Positions 22,636 through 35,029 of a stretch of 64,000 nucleotides of DNA are shown in pieces. The notes beneath the pieces are model-generated. The model was not told the DNA's origin, did no database searches, and saw nothing but the letters and a program-made list of their open reading frames with translations. This stretch comes from Lomentospora prolificans (taxonomy: Eukaryota > Ascomycota > Sordariomycetes > Microascales > Microascaceae), in contig JARFXM010000007.1 in the NCBI GenBank assembly GCA_029532625.1, positions 434,001 through 498,000 of the forward strand. Direction: 5' to 3'. Position 1 is the stretch's first letter, and every line of letters begins with the position of its first letter. A program made the position numbers and the translations under genes.

Positions 22636-25600
22636 ATGGCCCAACAGGAGTCTGCTTCTTCCCAGGCCAAAGGTTTGTCACTTTATTCGAGGTCATGCGA
22701 CCTGCTGATGCTTAGACCTGAGCTTGTCTGCTAACATGATTCTCTCTTCTAGAGAATGGCACCCCTCTTGATACCCCTGTCATGAACGGCTCCCACGCTG
22801 GTGATGCTGAAGCTCCAGAGGAGCAGGGTGATGCTGGCGCAGACTGTAGGTTTTGGAGCTACCTCCTGTGCCCTCCCGGCCCATATGTGCTGACCTCACT
22901 TGTGAAGCTATCGTGACCCTTACTGTGGTCCTCCCCCACACTCCTGAAAAGATCCAGGTGCAGGTGAGTATCGTCCCTCCTCTCCAACAGCTTCAATATA
23001 TCTGACAGGTGTTTTTCTCCCAGGTTTCCACCCAGGAACAAGTCCACGAAGTGCGACAGTCCCTCATCGACCTTCAAGCCGCCTTTCAATACACATGCTT
23101 CCGCCTCGAACACAATGGAGAGCGCCTTAATGACTTCGTGTCCTTATCCGAGGTTCCCGGCTTAGTCGAGAATCCCGAGATTCAGCTCGTCGAGGAGCCT
23201 TATACTGAGAGGGAGGCCCGCCTGCACTTTGTCAGGATCCGAGAGTTAATTGGCGCTGCCGGCGACCGATGCGACATTACATACGGCATCCTGCCCGGGA
23301 CTTCGCTCCTCGGTGACTTGCCTGTCGAGCAGAGCGCGGATGCCAATGCCCAGCAGTCTCCAGTTACGGATTACGACTTCCAAGCCACACCCGCCCTATC
23401 GTCTCTCGTCCCCGCTGCCGAGGATGCTGCCCCTAAAACTTTAAAATCGATCGCTCTCTCGTCGTGGCACCCTCCTCCTTGCCATCTCCGCCAGAAGGGT
23501 CACTTGATGTACCTCGTTGCTACTACCAACGAGGGTGAGCAGTATCAAATCACGTCGCATGTCGGAGGCTTCTATGTCAACAAGTCCTCCAACGCCAAGT
23601 TCGATCCCTTCCCCAAGGGTACCCCCAAGGGCCACCATTCTCACTCGCTCCTAAGCCTCCTCGAGCTCATCTCCCCCAGCTTTACCGAGTCTCTCACGAA
23701 ACTACATGAGCACAACGGTCGAAAGGATCCTCTTGCCGCCTTCCAGATCACTCACGCCATCCCTGCCGCCCCTTGGGCTGTTCCCTCCTCGAACTCTCCC
23801 CAGAACACGCATCAGCCCGACCCCGCGAGGTCACAGGAGACGTATTTGATTGGCGGTATTGAGAACGCCGATACCCTCCGCGACTGGAACGAAGAGTTCC
23901 AGTCCGCCAAGGAGCACCCCAAGGAATCTGTTCAGGACCGCGTCTTCCGAGAGCGCCTTCTAGCCAAGTTCTTCGCCGATTACGTCGATGCGGCTACTCG
24001 TGGCGCGATGATGGTTGCCCGGGGCGAAATTCCTCCCTTGAACCCTACCGAGTGCACAGATGCCCAGATCTTCGTCTATAACAATATCTTCTTCTCCTTC
24101 GGCGCCGATGGTGTTGGCACTTTTACCTCGGAGGGAGGTGACGAGGCTGCCCGTGTTGCTACTAGCAAAGACGTCGCTGGCGTGCGTCTCGTTAACCAGC
24201 TGGATATTGATGGTCTTTTCACTGCTGCCACTGTCGTTGTTGACTATCTTGGCAAGCGTGTCGTCGGCCAGAGCATCGTCCCTGGTATCTTCAAACAGCG
24301 TGAGCCTGGCGAGCACCAGATTGACTATGGTGGCGTTGACGGCAAGGATGTTGTTACAGCTGACGAGCGGTTTGCCGCTCCCTTTGAGAAGCTGTCACGC
24401 GCCCTCAAGGTGAAGGGCCACCCCGTCTGGGATAAAGAGGGAAAGCGTTTCGATCTCGAAGCTAGCGTTGAGACTAAGGGACTGCTCGGTACCGATGGCC
24501 GCAAGTATGTGCTTGATCTGTACCGCGTCTCTCCCGTCGATATTGCGTGGTTAGAAGAGACGGAGTCTGACGAAGCCTCTAAGAATGGCGCTCCGTACCC
24601 CCACAGGATGACTGTCCTCCGTCCTGAGCTCGTAGACTTTTATGCTAGGCAGAAGATGAAGGAGTGGGTCGATGCCGAGTTGGCTAGCCGTGCCAAGGCT
24701 AAGGAGGCTGAAGCCAAGGACGAGGAGAAGAAGAGCGAGGAGGCCGAGGGCGAGGAGAAGAAGAAGGATGATGCCAAGGATCAGATTGACCTTTCCAAGT
24801 TCCGATTCGCTCTCAACCCCGATGTCTACAGCGGGCAGATTCCCCAGACTGACGAGGAGAAGGCTGAGCTGGAGGCCGACGAGAAGAAGGTGCGCGAGGT
24901 CTGCCAGTACCTCCGTGACAATGTCATCGCTGGCTACCTCAAGGACCTTGTCGAGTCTGATGCCGGATTCCCCATGGACGGTTCTTCGCTCAGCCGTCAG
25001 CTCCACAAGCGCGGTATCAACATCCGATACCTAGGCAAGATTGCCTCCCAGTGCACTGATGCTCGCCTTAAGTGCCTCTTGGATGTCTGCGTTCAAGACA
25101 TGGTCTCCAGGGCGTTCAAGCACGTCGCCGCTGGCTACCTTCGCCGCCTCCCCTATACCCTGGCACCTGCCTGCGTCTCTCACCTCCTCAACTGCTTGCT
25201 CGGTTTCCGTGTAAACCCCAAGCCTACTGCGGACCTCGACTCGACCCTCTCTGCTCTTTACTCCGACGCTGACCTGTCCTTCGAGAAGGTCACTCCCCAG
25301 AGCATCAGGTCCAGCATTGAGGAGCAGGTCACCCAGCGATTCAGGTACAACCTTCCCGAGGGCTGGGCCGAACAGGTGAAGCCTCGCCAGGTTCTCCGTG
25401 AGATCAGTCTCAAGCTTGGTCTTCAGCTTCAGGCGCGCGAGTACAACTTCGGTATTGAGACCGCACCCGAGCAGGCTGCCACCCCCTCCAATACTACTGC
25501 CCAGCCCGCCAACGGTCAGAAGGAAGGAGCCTCGGGCGAGGGCAGCAATAAGAAGAAGAAGAAGAAGCCTGCCCGTGACGGCTCTCCTGCCTCGACCGCT

Positions 25601-26647
25601 TCCAACACCTCCAACAATACCTTCACGGCGGAGGATGTCCTCAACATTGTCCCCGTTGTGAAACACTCCGCTCCCCGCAGCTCGCTTGCCGAGGAGGCCC
25701 TCGAGGCTGGCAGGATCTCCATCATTCAGAACCAGCGTCAGCTTGGCCAGGAGCTCCTTTTGGAGTCCCTCTCATTGCATGAGCAGATCTATGGCATCGT
25801 CCACCCCGAGGTTGCCAGGGCGTACAACACCCTTTCCATGCTCTACTTCCAGATGGACGAGAAGGAGGTTGCTGTGGAGCTCGCCAAGAAGGCGGTTGTC
25901 GTCGCCGAGCGAACTGTCGGTGTCGACTCCCCTGAGACCCTCCTCAATTACCTCAACCTCGGCCTCTTTGTCCACCAAGCTGGTGATAGCAAGGCAGCCT
26001 TGACTTACGTTAGGCACGCTCTCTCACTCTGGAAGATTATCTACGGTCCCGACCACCCCGACTCCATTACGACCATCAACAACGCTGCCGTCATGCTCCA
26101 GCACCTCAAGGCATACCACGAGTCCCGCCTGTGGTTTGAGGAGTCTCTCCGTGTCTGCGAAAAGGTGTTTGGTAAGCAGTCCATCAATGCGGCCACCCTC
26201 CTCTTCCAGCTCGCGCAGGCCCTTGCTCTCGACCACGACTCCAAGGCTGCTGTCAACCGCATGCGCGAGTCTTACAACATCTTCCTCAATGAGCTCGGCC
26301 CTGATGACAAGAATACCAAGGAGGCTGAGAGCTGGCTTGAGCAGCTCACTCAGAACGCCGTCTCTATCGCCAAGCAGGCCAAGGATATGCAGGCCCATCG
26401 CATCCGCGCCGGTGTCAGGGTTGCCAACACCCGCACCGTTCTCGGCCAGGCCCCCGCCGGCGCCGCCAGGGCTGGTGTTGTGCCCTCTGCTCCCCCCCGA
26501 GATGTTCCGAACGTCGACTCCAGGAGCATCGATGAGCTCATCCGCTACATCGAAGGTACCGAACAGAAGAGCAAGAAGCCCGCCAAGGGCCGCTCGGGCG
26601 GCAAGAGCAACCCTAAGAGGAGAGGAGCTGCTTCGGCTTCCAAATAA
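22636..26647 (+). CDS. clu1: clustered mitochondria protein CLU1 / Tif31
   Basis: Four exons, 22636-22672, 22753-22845, 22908-22963 and 23024-26647, encode 1269 residues, normal for the fungal protein. CLU proteins bind mRNAs for mitochondrial proteins, associate with eIF3 and keep mitochondria dispersed in the cytosol. In order one sees an N-terminal ubiquitin-like region (TVVLPHTPEKIQVQVSTQEQ); a GSKIP-like part; the CLU domain around 330-570 (AKEHPKESVQDRVFRERLLAKF..DYVDAATRGAM); a Lys/Glu-rich linker near 620-660; an eIF3-p135-like helical part (750-900); a second KKKKKK linker near 910; and TPR repeats at about 960-1120 (YNTLSMLYFQMDEKEVAVELAKKAV). The C-terminus is Gly/Lys/Arg-rich. The exon 4 acceptor at 23024 was preferred over an earlier AG because it joins QVQ to VSTQEQ without extra residues. 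Confidence 0.96.
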
Positions 26648-27758
26648 ATTCCTGACGTATTTCGTCATCCTGTTGGAGGTTCTTATTGAGCCCATCCACA
26701 ACATGTGTACTATATCAAAAAAGCCTTCTTTGCCTCCCGTTCTTCTCTCTCCCCTCATTGTATTCTTTTTCCCCTCCCACGCCAGAGATATTCTCGGCTT
26801 TTCTAATATTCCGTTTTCTCCTCATTTTTTTTCTGCATAGCTGTACTTTCTATACTCTTTTTTTCTTTGCAAATTGCGGAAAAACCCCCATCTGGATCGA
26901 AAGGGAAGGTCACACTTATATATAAAAGGAGGGGAAAAGCTGGAATGGAAATGCCATTGCGTGTATCAAAAGGAGGTATGACTCTTTTTAAACCCAAAAA
27001 AGTTGATAGTTTCACGTGGTTTTTCTCGGTGAGAGGAGGAATGGGACTGTACCGGGAATGTACCCTCGAGAATTGAACTGTATATCAAGCATATCACTTG
27101 CAAAGTCTACACTTCCATTGTGCTCTCCGTGATGTCGAATGAGCGAGGCATCTGGCAAGGCGTAAGGCACACGGAGAAATGAACTAGGATCTGTCACTGG
27201 GCTAGTTCGTAGTAGAGGAAGAGATGAAGAAAAAAGAAGCATGGATTAAGAATGTCTGTCGTAGCACATCTGCCCTGCCCAAAAATCTTCTGAATAAAAA
27301 TAAAAAAGAAGAAGACCACCTCGCCGACCAACAGACAGATTCTAAATGATACTAAACAAAAAAACAAACTTTTTTCGTTCGGAGAAAGGTTCAGTTTTCC
27401 GACCTAGCCCAAACGTACACCGACGAAAAAAAGGACAACTCCGTCTCAAGAAAACACGCAAAATACTCAAACAAGCGAGCAAGACTCTTGTGGGAAAAAG
27501 CCGCTGGACCCGTCAACATCATTTATACCCTTCAAAGGTAAATCCTTGCCCGAAAACTCCTGGGCTAGAAAACAAAAAAGATCTGGGAAAAAGAGGGGAA
27601 ATAAAGGGGGGGAAAGGTGAACTCAGATGGGGAAAAAGATATAAAGAACACGCAAGAAGAAGAGAGGCAACAAGGTACAAGAAAATAAGACGCGAAAAAG
27701 AAAAAAAAAAAAAAAAGGGGGGGGGGAGGGGGGCCAGTCTAGCTGATCCAATCCAAGG
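26648..27758. other. convergent 3' region, CLU1 / forkhead gene
   Basis: 1.1 kb between two convergent genes. T-rich at 26760-26870 after CLU1 and A-rich at 27290-27716. A run of 16 A followed directly by a run of 10 G lies at 27701-27726. No gene recognised. Confidence 0.6.
27701..27726. repeat. poly(A)-poly(G) tract
   Basis: Sixteen A then ten G, continued by G-rich sequence to 27733. It sits just past the stop of the minus-strand forkhead gene, where it reads as poly(C) then poly(T) in the transcript. Confidence 0.85.
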
Positions 27759-30017
27759 TTAAAAGGCATCCCGGGCCTTTGCGATGGGGACGCCCTCGCT
27801 TACGGGAGCGTGATACGAGCCGATGCTTTGGAAGCCCCTAATACTGCTGTTAGCGGACGTGTCCAGGACAGAGAAGGTGAGAGAGGAGAAAACTTACTTG
27901 GCCAGGTCGAAGCCCTGCTCCTCCTCAAGGTCGGCAGCACTACCCTCCGGCGGCTCGGCAGCTGGTTTCGTCGGGCTAAGAACGGGGGATTTGGCGGGCC
28001 TCGCGGGCGGGCTGCTGCTGTGCGGGAGAGCGCCGCCTAACCTCCGAGACGGGCTAGCATCGAACTGCGCGGCGGGACGTAGGGGGGTGCTCCCAATGTC
28101 GGCGTACTTCCAGAATGGAGCAGGCGAGCTCGTCGGCATGTGTTGGCTAGGCCTGGGCGCCGTGCTGGGAGGTGCGAGACGAGGATGTACTCGGGGAGGC
28201 GCGGGAGTCACGAATGACGCATTCTCGTCCTGGAGGTAGGAAGACGCCAGAGTGGGAGACTGGGGCTGGTAGGTCGAGCTCGTTGGGGCGGCGCTCGGCA
28301 CCGGTTTTCGAGGCCGCGGTAGGGGGCTCCCGTCGCTGGGGAGGGCTGCGCCGCCTCGGCGGTTTCGGCTGCGATCAGGAGTAGACTGGGGGATGGCGAG
28401 TGACGAGGAAGCCGGAGGGGGCGACATGATGGGGGACAACTTGCGCTTGCGGGCCGAAGTGGGGTCCCTTGCGAGGGTTATGTAGTTGACGTGGCTAGGG
28501 GACGAGGGGGCGGAACTACCGCGATGTCCACCGCGACCACCCTTGAATGCGTTGCGGACCATCTCATCCTTGTACTCGCTCACGATCTGCCATTTCATAC
28601 CCTTGCCCGGCTCGTCAGTGGACCTAGGAACCTTCTCGAATGCTTTGTTAAGCGAGAGATTATGCCGAATAGAATTCTAGGCATAGGTCAGTATGGCAGT
28701 TTACGAAGAGGAGTGCGTTCGTCGTTAAACTTACCTGCCAACCGGCAGGCTCTTGGTGCCTGTAGTATGCATAATTGTCCATGATGAAGTTGTAGATGCC
28801 GTTGAGATTCAGCTTGCCGTCGTCCGTGTGCAAAATTGCCTGGGTAATCATCTGCGCATAGCTAAACTGGGGTTTGATATGACGATTGTCATCCTTGGAC
28901 AGGTCAATCTCGAGCGCCATGCCGAACGGCGTTGCGCTGCCGGGAGCCTGGGGCGACGTCATTTGCACCATAGTCGTTCGGCGGCGGGCTGCGGAGGGAG
29001 GGGTGCCAGGACGGCGGTAGTTGGGGGGTGCGGGAGCGATAGCTTGCTGGGCTTGTCCAGCCTGGCTACTCCGCGAGGCCCTCGAGGCCGAGGGCGCAGA
29101 AGACGGGAGGTCGTCCGAGGGCTGGGTCGTAGAAATAAAGGGCGCCGCAGGGCTAGGCAGCTCCGAGGGCGAGATACCCGCTCTTTGGAGGTAGGTCTCG
29201 TTGATGTGCAGGGGCCTAATTTCGGTAGGGAGAACGAACATCATTTCGACTCCTCCAATCTCGATCACCTCGCCGCTCGTAAGCGGACGTGAGGTCCCCG
29301 ACTTCATGGGCTCCCCATCAATCTTTGCGCCGTTGCGACCCCTGACGCGGAAGAACCACTGCTCCTCCTTGGTATCAAAGGAAATCATGGCATGTTGACG
29401 CGAGACGGTTTTGCTAGGGCCGAGGTCGATATGGACAAAATCGTCGTCCTCTTCGGTGGGCGGATTAGGAGCGGGAGGGTCGGATGCGCGACCAATGTTG
29501 ACATTGAGCTTAGTGATGTAAAAAGTCCAGTCCTGGGCGGCAACTTTGGCGTAGGCCTTAACTCCATCCTTGTTGGCCTCGTGGATCGCGTTGGAGTGGT
29601 CTTTGCTGGCCTGGATGCGCTGATCTTTGGGGGTGGTGAGGTAGTGGACGACTCGCGAGACCAGCTGGTCTCCTTCGCTAGCGTTGCCGAGGGCCGAGTC
29701 TTCTTCTTCGACCGGGTCAGTAGAGGGGGCAGGAACCTGCGCGGAAGGCGGTATAGCTGCGCTTGAGCTTGCGGCGGCAGTCGAAGAGGTTTCGTCGGCC
29801 TTCACCATGAGTCAGCGAGGTTGCACGGGTTCGAAGGGCTTGAACACGCAAATGGACCAGAAATGCGTGATTCGGTGATCTGGGATCAAGGTGAAAAGGT
29901 TGGGCTTACCTTTCTCCTGCGCTTCGCAGGACGGGTGGGAGAGGAGTCGATGGCTGTAGAGTTTTCCCTCTTGGGCTCGCGACGAGCCTTCTGGGACCGT
30001 CGCGCCGACGGAGGCAT
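27759..30017 (-). CDS. fkh2: forkhead transcription factor with FHA domain (Fkh1/Fkh2-like)
   Basis: Four exons on the minus strand: 30017-29910, 29799-28735, 28676-27898 and 27837-27759, 676 residues. Fungal Fkh2 proteins activate the G2/M gene cluster; the FHA domain recruits phosphoproteins and the winged helix binds DNA. Exon 1 gives a basic bipartite nuclear signal (RRSQKARREPKR, RPAKRRRK). The FHA domain lies at about 125-235 (NIGRASD, TVSRQHAMISF, NGAKIDGEPM). The forkhead domain at about 342-430 has RHIKPQFSYAQMITQAIL and, after an intron, NSIRHNLSLNKAF, GKGMKW. The C-terminal half is Ser/Pro-rich with many S/T-P sites (KLSPIMSPPP, STPDRS), as expected of a CDK target. The short last exon ends SEGVPIAKARDAF. 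Exon 1 joins exon 2 in phase 0; a downstream in-frame ATG at 29808 would drop the nuclear signal, so 30017 is preferred. Confidence 0.92.
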
Positions 30018-30380
30018 CGTATTGGCGTTGAATCAATTTCTAGAAGTACGATATAGGGTGGGTAAAAGGCTCAGAATCCTTTGCAGGGGGCGGCGGGGAG
30101 TCGCGAGGGTAGGTGGTGTCGCGATGTGCGCAGGCACGTTAAAAGCGCCGAGGGTTTCGTGATGTGACGAAAGGGGAAAGTCAATAGAGCAGTGGCAGGC
30201 CTCAAAAACGAGCTCGTGGGGGGGCAAGCCGAAGAAGACGAGGGGACGCCACAAACGGTCTAAACAAAGTCAAGGCCTAAGTAGAATTCGCAGATTCGGC
30301 GTCGTCAAGATGGTCGAAGCACAGGGTTGCACTACAAAGACCTCGAAAGTGATTTAATGGACATGGATCAAATTGATGAT

Positions 30381-30395
30381 GGGGGGGGGGGGGGG
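30381..30395. repeat. 15-base G homopolymer
   Basis: Uninterrupted G run upstream of the forkhead gene. It could vary in length or be a sequencing or assembly artefact. Confidence 0.9.
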
Positions 30396-30968
30396 ATTTT
30401 CGACAACACGCGTTGAGAGGTTTGAGGCAGCGCGAAACTCGTGTCAAGACCCAGTCGAACGGCTAAAACCCAGCGTATGAAGTCCTCAGAACGTACTTTC
30501 ACTTAAACCTAAAACAGAAGGAGTGGCTTGCTTAGGTAAGAGCGAGGAAAAGGGGATGCACAGGATTGGCTGGACTGAAAGACAAGTCTTAAACGTTACA
30601 CTCAGGAATCCACAACTGCACCCTTTAGAAGACACGCAAATTGGAAAGTTAGACAAAATTATGTCATCAACCAGTGACCCTCCGCTCCAGCTCTCTCCGA
30701 GGTCGCCATTGCACAGGCAGTCTATTATGCATGCAATGCACACGCCGACCGAATTGGCTTTCATCCCAACTCCCCACATCTGGCTGCACCTGCTGCACCC
30801 GAATTGTCATGCCAAGCATGGAACACAATCCAGACATTGGGGGCCTTCGTGTACCTTGGTAAAGTACCTGCGCTCGCATATTCCTTCTCCACTCAGCGAC
30901 GATGCTTTGCCTTGCTTGGACTTTGTACTTGTGCCGCACCAAGCGTTCCTCCACCAACTTGAGAGGAC

Positions 30969-30971
<3 letters not shown>

Positions 30972-31001
<30 letters not shown>
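30972..31001. repeat. (AG)15 microsatellite
   Basis: Perfect dinucleotide run followed by imperfect GA-rich sequence to about 31020, in the spacer between the forkhead and aminotransferase genes. Confidence 0.9.
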
Positions 31002-31009
<8 letters not shown>

Positions 31010-33385
31010 GAGAGAGACAGAGCAGTCTGTCAGCACAGTGCACCAAGTAATACCTCGAGGTGCCCTTTCCCGATCAAACGCCAGCAGCAGCAAGTCGAGC
31101 TTCAAGCCGGCTCCATCACTTCACAGCGCCTCGACGCTTGCCCAACTTTTATTCTACCAATTCCAGCCTGTTGCTTCCCTTAGACCACGCACAAAGTCAT
31201 GTGTCTCCTGGCCCCTGCATTCTCGATCCTGTCACTTCTCACCTCGACCACCCCAATTCAATCTCATCCCGGAAGCCAAGCCGATGCCTGACCGTTTGTG
31301 TGAGTTGCGTTCGCACTAACTAACAAAAGCTGTACTTTTTTTTTTTTTGTCCATCTCTCTTGGCAGATCTGCTGCTGGTGCTTTAGCCATTGATAACGGC
31401 CTCGTTTTCTTCACTCTTTCCCCGCCTTGTTATCTCGTTATCCTGGGGACTGCAAACAGGCCGCCTAACGCCATGCGTCACGGGCAAACCTGCTCGATAG
31501 TCGGTGAAGAATCACCTTGCCGACTACATCGTACTGGTTGGCGTTTGACGGCACCGAGCGACACTAACATTCTTGGCCTAGAAACTCTATATTGATCCCC
31601 TCCGACTCCTTCGAGGGTCATTGCACCGTGCACAATGGCGGCACGAACCCTTGAAGTGCAGACTCGTCCACCAACCGTCCCCGGAGTTTAGATCGTCGCA
31701 TACGACCGTGCCCTGAGACAAAGAAGCAGAGAGGCAGGACTACGGGTCTTTTGTGTTTCCAACTCGGAGACCTTTCGCCTCCCTTCCTTCCCCACCCTTG
31801 CCCGATCCCGTTGGCCCTCGCTTTTTGCTCTCTTGGGCCTGTTCCTCGTCTCCTTCGTGATTGGCTCCGGTGTCTCCAAGATGCTCCCAGAGCATCCGAC
31901 CCTAGAAATCTTCCCATCATGGCTAGCAGACTTCCTGGTGTTGTTCTGCTCAGCCGCAGCATTCTCCAATCCCTTTTGAATTTGCACAAAGACAAAAGAC
32001 TACGCGCTTGCCCGGACAAAGGGCCAGATCAGCTTCCTCCCTCGGCGCACTCCCCACGTCACTCTGCAGGTTAGCGCATATCCCAAATCTGCATCTCGTC
32101 TGCCCTCTTGCCCTTGGGCCCCCTCCCTCCACTCCCTCACCCTCCATCTTGACACACCGTCGAGTGGCAATCCACATGGTCGTGACTTGTCGTGTCACAC
32201 CCTTTCCCTCCTCCGGCACACATTGTTCCCTGGCGCCCGAACGGGTGGGTGGGCCGATTGACGACCCTCAAACCAGCCGAACCCATCATCAACCTTGCCG
32301 ATGGGCAAATTACCCACCTCTAAGTCCCGATGCTACACCCGCTTTTTTCTCGCTCTTTTGCACTTGTGCCCTGCATGCTTCTTGCTTTGGTGACCTTGGT
32401 CTCCGGCACCCACTCGATGCATCCTTACTCCAGACCCTTGCTTTCGGATCGACATCAGCCGCTAACACCCGATCCAACGCGCCATCAGGCCCGGAGAACG
32501 TGTGTATCGATGTGCGTCTAGACCGACTCCGACGAGAGCCTTCCGATTTGGCCAGAGTCTGGGAGACCTGACGTCTTTCGTTACCCCCTCATTCGCTGCG
32601 TGCGGAAGCAGAAAGGGAAAGAAAAAGAAAAAGAAAAAAAATCAGCACTTTCATCTCAACCTATAGCTTGATGCGTATGTGTGTAATCGTCCAGAGTGGC
32701 GGGTTCTTGCGCGCTGTTTGTTTGTTTGTTTCTCTTTCTCTTTCTTTCCTTTTTTTTTTTTTTTTTTCCTTTTCCCTTTCCTTCTCTTTCCCCTGCTCTC
32801 TCTTTCTCACCACCCCACGCTGAATGGCGACTAAGCAGAACTCAACCCACCCCAGCCAGCTGAACTAACGCGGCGTCCACCCCCTAGCTTCGGACTGTAG
32901 TAGTAACTGGCGTCAAGACTTGCCTTGATTTCGCTTATGCTCTTGAAATTCTTCCGTTTCTTCCCTGGTCTAGGTGTCCCCCCAGAGGGTCTTGCCTCGC
33001 CACCTTGACAAATTCCCGGAACTGGTGACTTGCTGCTTCGTACTCGTCTTTCTGGTTGTTAGTCCGAGGGGAGTTGCACTTCTTATTAGCACTTTCTGCC
33101 CTGCTGCTGCCGAAGCCCTTGCCCGTACGAGGTACGAGGTATCGACTGTACCACACACCATGCCCATACCGCTGTTTGCTCCCAAGGATGGGCCTGCGGC
33201 GGCGTACGATGCCATTTGTATAAGTAGATATAAATATCGCGGGCTCCTTCGATTACCGCACCCTTGACGATCCTAGAAGCCCCGCCCCCTCCTCCCTTGG
33301 ACATGTATCTTTATCTTCCTTGGTCCGACTAAGAGAAACCAACGTACTTGCTGTTGCCGCCTGTGCAACTCTTTTCCCTCTTGGT

Positions 33386-33480
33386 CTATATATATATACC
33401 TCTCTTCTCTCCCCCGCCCCCGCTCCCTCCCTCCTTCCCTCACACACACACGCCCACCTTGGCCGCTTCCCTTGATTCCG
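33386..33480 (+). promoter_or_regulatory. probable core promoter of the aminotransferase gene
   Basis: A TATATATATA element at about 33387-33397 is followed by an almost pure pyrimidine tract (33400-33440) and CAC-rich sequence, ending just upstream of the start codon at 33503. A TATA box followed by a CT-rich block just before transcription start is a common fungal core-promoter layout. Assigned by position and composition only. Confidence 0.5.
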
Positions 33481-33502
33481 TTCTCGTTCCCAAATCGCAG
33501 AG

Positions 33503-35029
33503 ATGGGGGCGTATTCTCTACCCGATGGCACTCTAGCTTCTCATCAAAGGACTAGCCAGATTATCAGGGCTCTCGAAACACCGCAAACTCTTGAGAAGCA
33601 GGTTGCTTGTCCTTCAGGGTCGAGCAAGCCCGTGGTGGTGTCGGCGCAGGGTCACAGATTGTTTCTCGAGGATGGCCGCGAGATCCTTGATGCATGCGGC
33701 GGCGCAGCCGTTTCATGCCTTGGCTACGGCGACAGAGAGGTTCTAGAAACTCTAGCGAACCAGGCTGCGGAAGTTCCGTATGTGCCGTGGGCATTCTTTG
33801 ACACTCACAGCACGAGGCAGCTCTCCGACTGGCTCATCAAGAGCACCGGTAGAGCTATGGGCAAAGTCTACATCATGTCGTCAGGTGTGTAGTTTCCCCC
33901 CACATAACCCTCTCTTGCCCCGCTTCTTCCTTAGATGAGAGTGCTGGGCCTAATCGCAGGGAGAGCAGGATCTGACGCGGTGGAGGGTGCATTAAAGTTG
34001 GCACGCGAGTACTTTGTGTGGAAAGATGAGCCCAAGAGGATTAACTTCATCGCTCGCCATGGCTCATACCATGGCACCACATTAGGAGCCCTATCTCTGT
34101 CGGGACACGTGGCACGGCGGGCGCCGTTTGAGGACCTGCTCTCGCGTCATGTCCACCGGGTCTCGTCGTGCAACGCGTATCGACAGAGGCGGGCCGGTGA
34201 GTCTGATGCGGCATTTTGCGCTAGGAAGGCCCGAGAGCTTGAGGACGTATTCATCAAGCTCGGGCCGGAGACAGTCGCGGCATTTGTGGTGGAGCCGGTT
34301 GTGGGGGCGGCGCTTGGCTGCGTGCCGGCTGTGCCGGGGTATCTCAAGGCAATGAAGGCGGTGTGCGACAAGTACGGTGCGCTTTTCGTACTAGACGAAA
34401 TCATGTCGGGCATGGGAAGGACAGGCACACTCCACGCGTGGGAGCAAGAGGGCGTCGTGCCCGATATCCAAACGATAGGCAAAGGTCTCGGTGCCGGCTA
34501 TCAGCCCGTGTCCGCGGTCCTCGCGGGCCGAAGAATCGTGGAAGAGATGGAGAAGGCGGGGACAGCGTTCAATAACGGCCACACGTACCAAGACTTTCCG
34601 GTGGCGGCGGCGACGGCGCTCAAAGTGCAGGAGATAATCCAGGAAAGAAATCTGCTTCAAAACGTAGTGGCGCAGGGCGAGGTGCTCGGGCGGAAGCTCA
34701 AGGAGAGGCTGGGCCACCACCCCAACGTGGGGGACATTCGTGGCAGGGGCCTGTTTTGGGGCGTCGAGTTCGTCAAGGACCGGACGACCAAGGAGCCATT
34801 CGACGAGAACCTAAGGGTGTCTAAGCGGATACACGACGCAGCGCTCGGCGAGCCGTACAATATCATGGTGTACCACGGGCAAGGGTGCGCGGGGGGGTGG
34901 AAGGGTGACCACATCATGCTGTGCCCGGCGTACGATGTGAGCGCGGAGGAGGTGGAGGTGATGGTGGACCGTGTAAGTGGTGCTGTGGAAGAGGTGTTTG
35001 CGTCGCTGGTGAAGTTGGAGAAGCTGTAG
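33503..35029 (+). CDS. class III pyridoxal-phosphate aminotransferase
   Basis: Two exons, 33503-33884 and 33969-35029, encode 480 residues. The fold-type I, class III pattern is clear: SSGSDAVEGALKLAREYF at the splice join, RHGSYHGTTLGALS, the PLP-ring aspartate in FVLDEIMSGMGRTG (about Asp270), and the Schiff-base lysine in QTIGKGLGAGYQP (about Lys299), with a late GRGLFWGVEFV. The family moves amino groups from omega-amines or amino acids to 2-oxoacids. The substrate here is not readable; acetylornithine, 4-aminobutyrate, beta-alanine and uncharacterised YodT-like enzymes are possible. No mitochondrial presequence is evident, so a cytosolic site is likely. The acceptor at 33968 is preferred over an earlier TAG because it joins SSG to SDAVEGA, the conserved wording. 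DML1 follows in tandem after 574 bases. Confidence 0.92.

Larger units (their letters stand above)
30018..33502. other. 3.5 kb divergent spacer rich in simple repeats
   Basis: Lies between the forkhead gene (-) and the aminotransferase (+). It holds a 15-base G run (30381-30395), (AG)15 (30972-31001), GAAAAA repeats near 32615-32640, (TTTG)3 near 32718 and poly(T) at 32750-32767. Open frames of 130-187 codons at 31618-32571 overlap on both strands and have no recognisable content. The spacer is long for a fungal promoter and may include long untranslated leaders or a noncoding transcript. Confidence 0.55.

Noticed and set aside
25031..25666. Long antisense frames inside CLU1 (also 24551-25006 and 26024-26758)
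   Set aside because: Mirror images of a strongly codon-biased gene; Gly/Leu-rich shadows of the coding frame.
31618..32571. Two frames of 133 and 187 codons upstream of the aminotransferase
   Set aside because: On opposite strands and overlapping, no conserved motif; best read as noncoding spacer.
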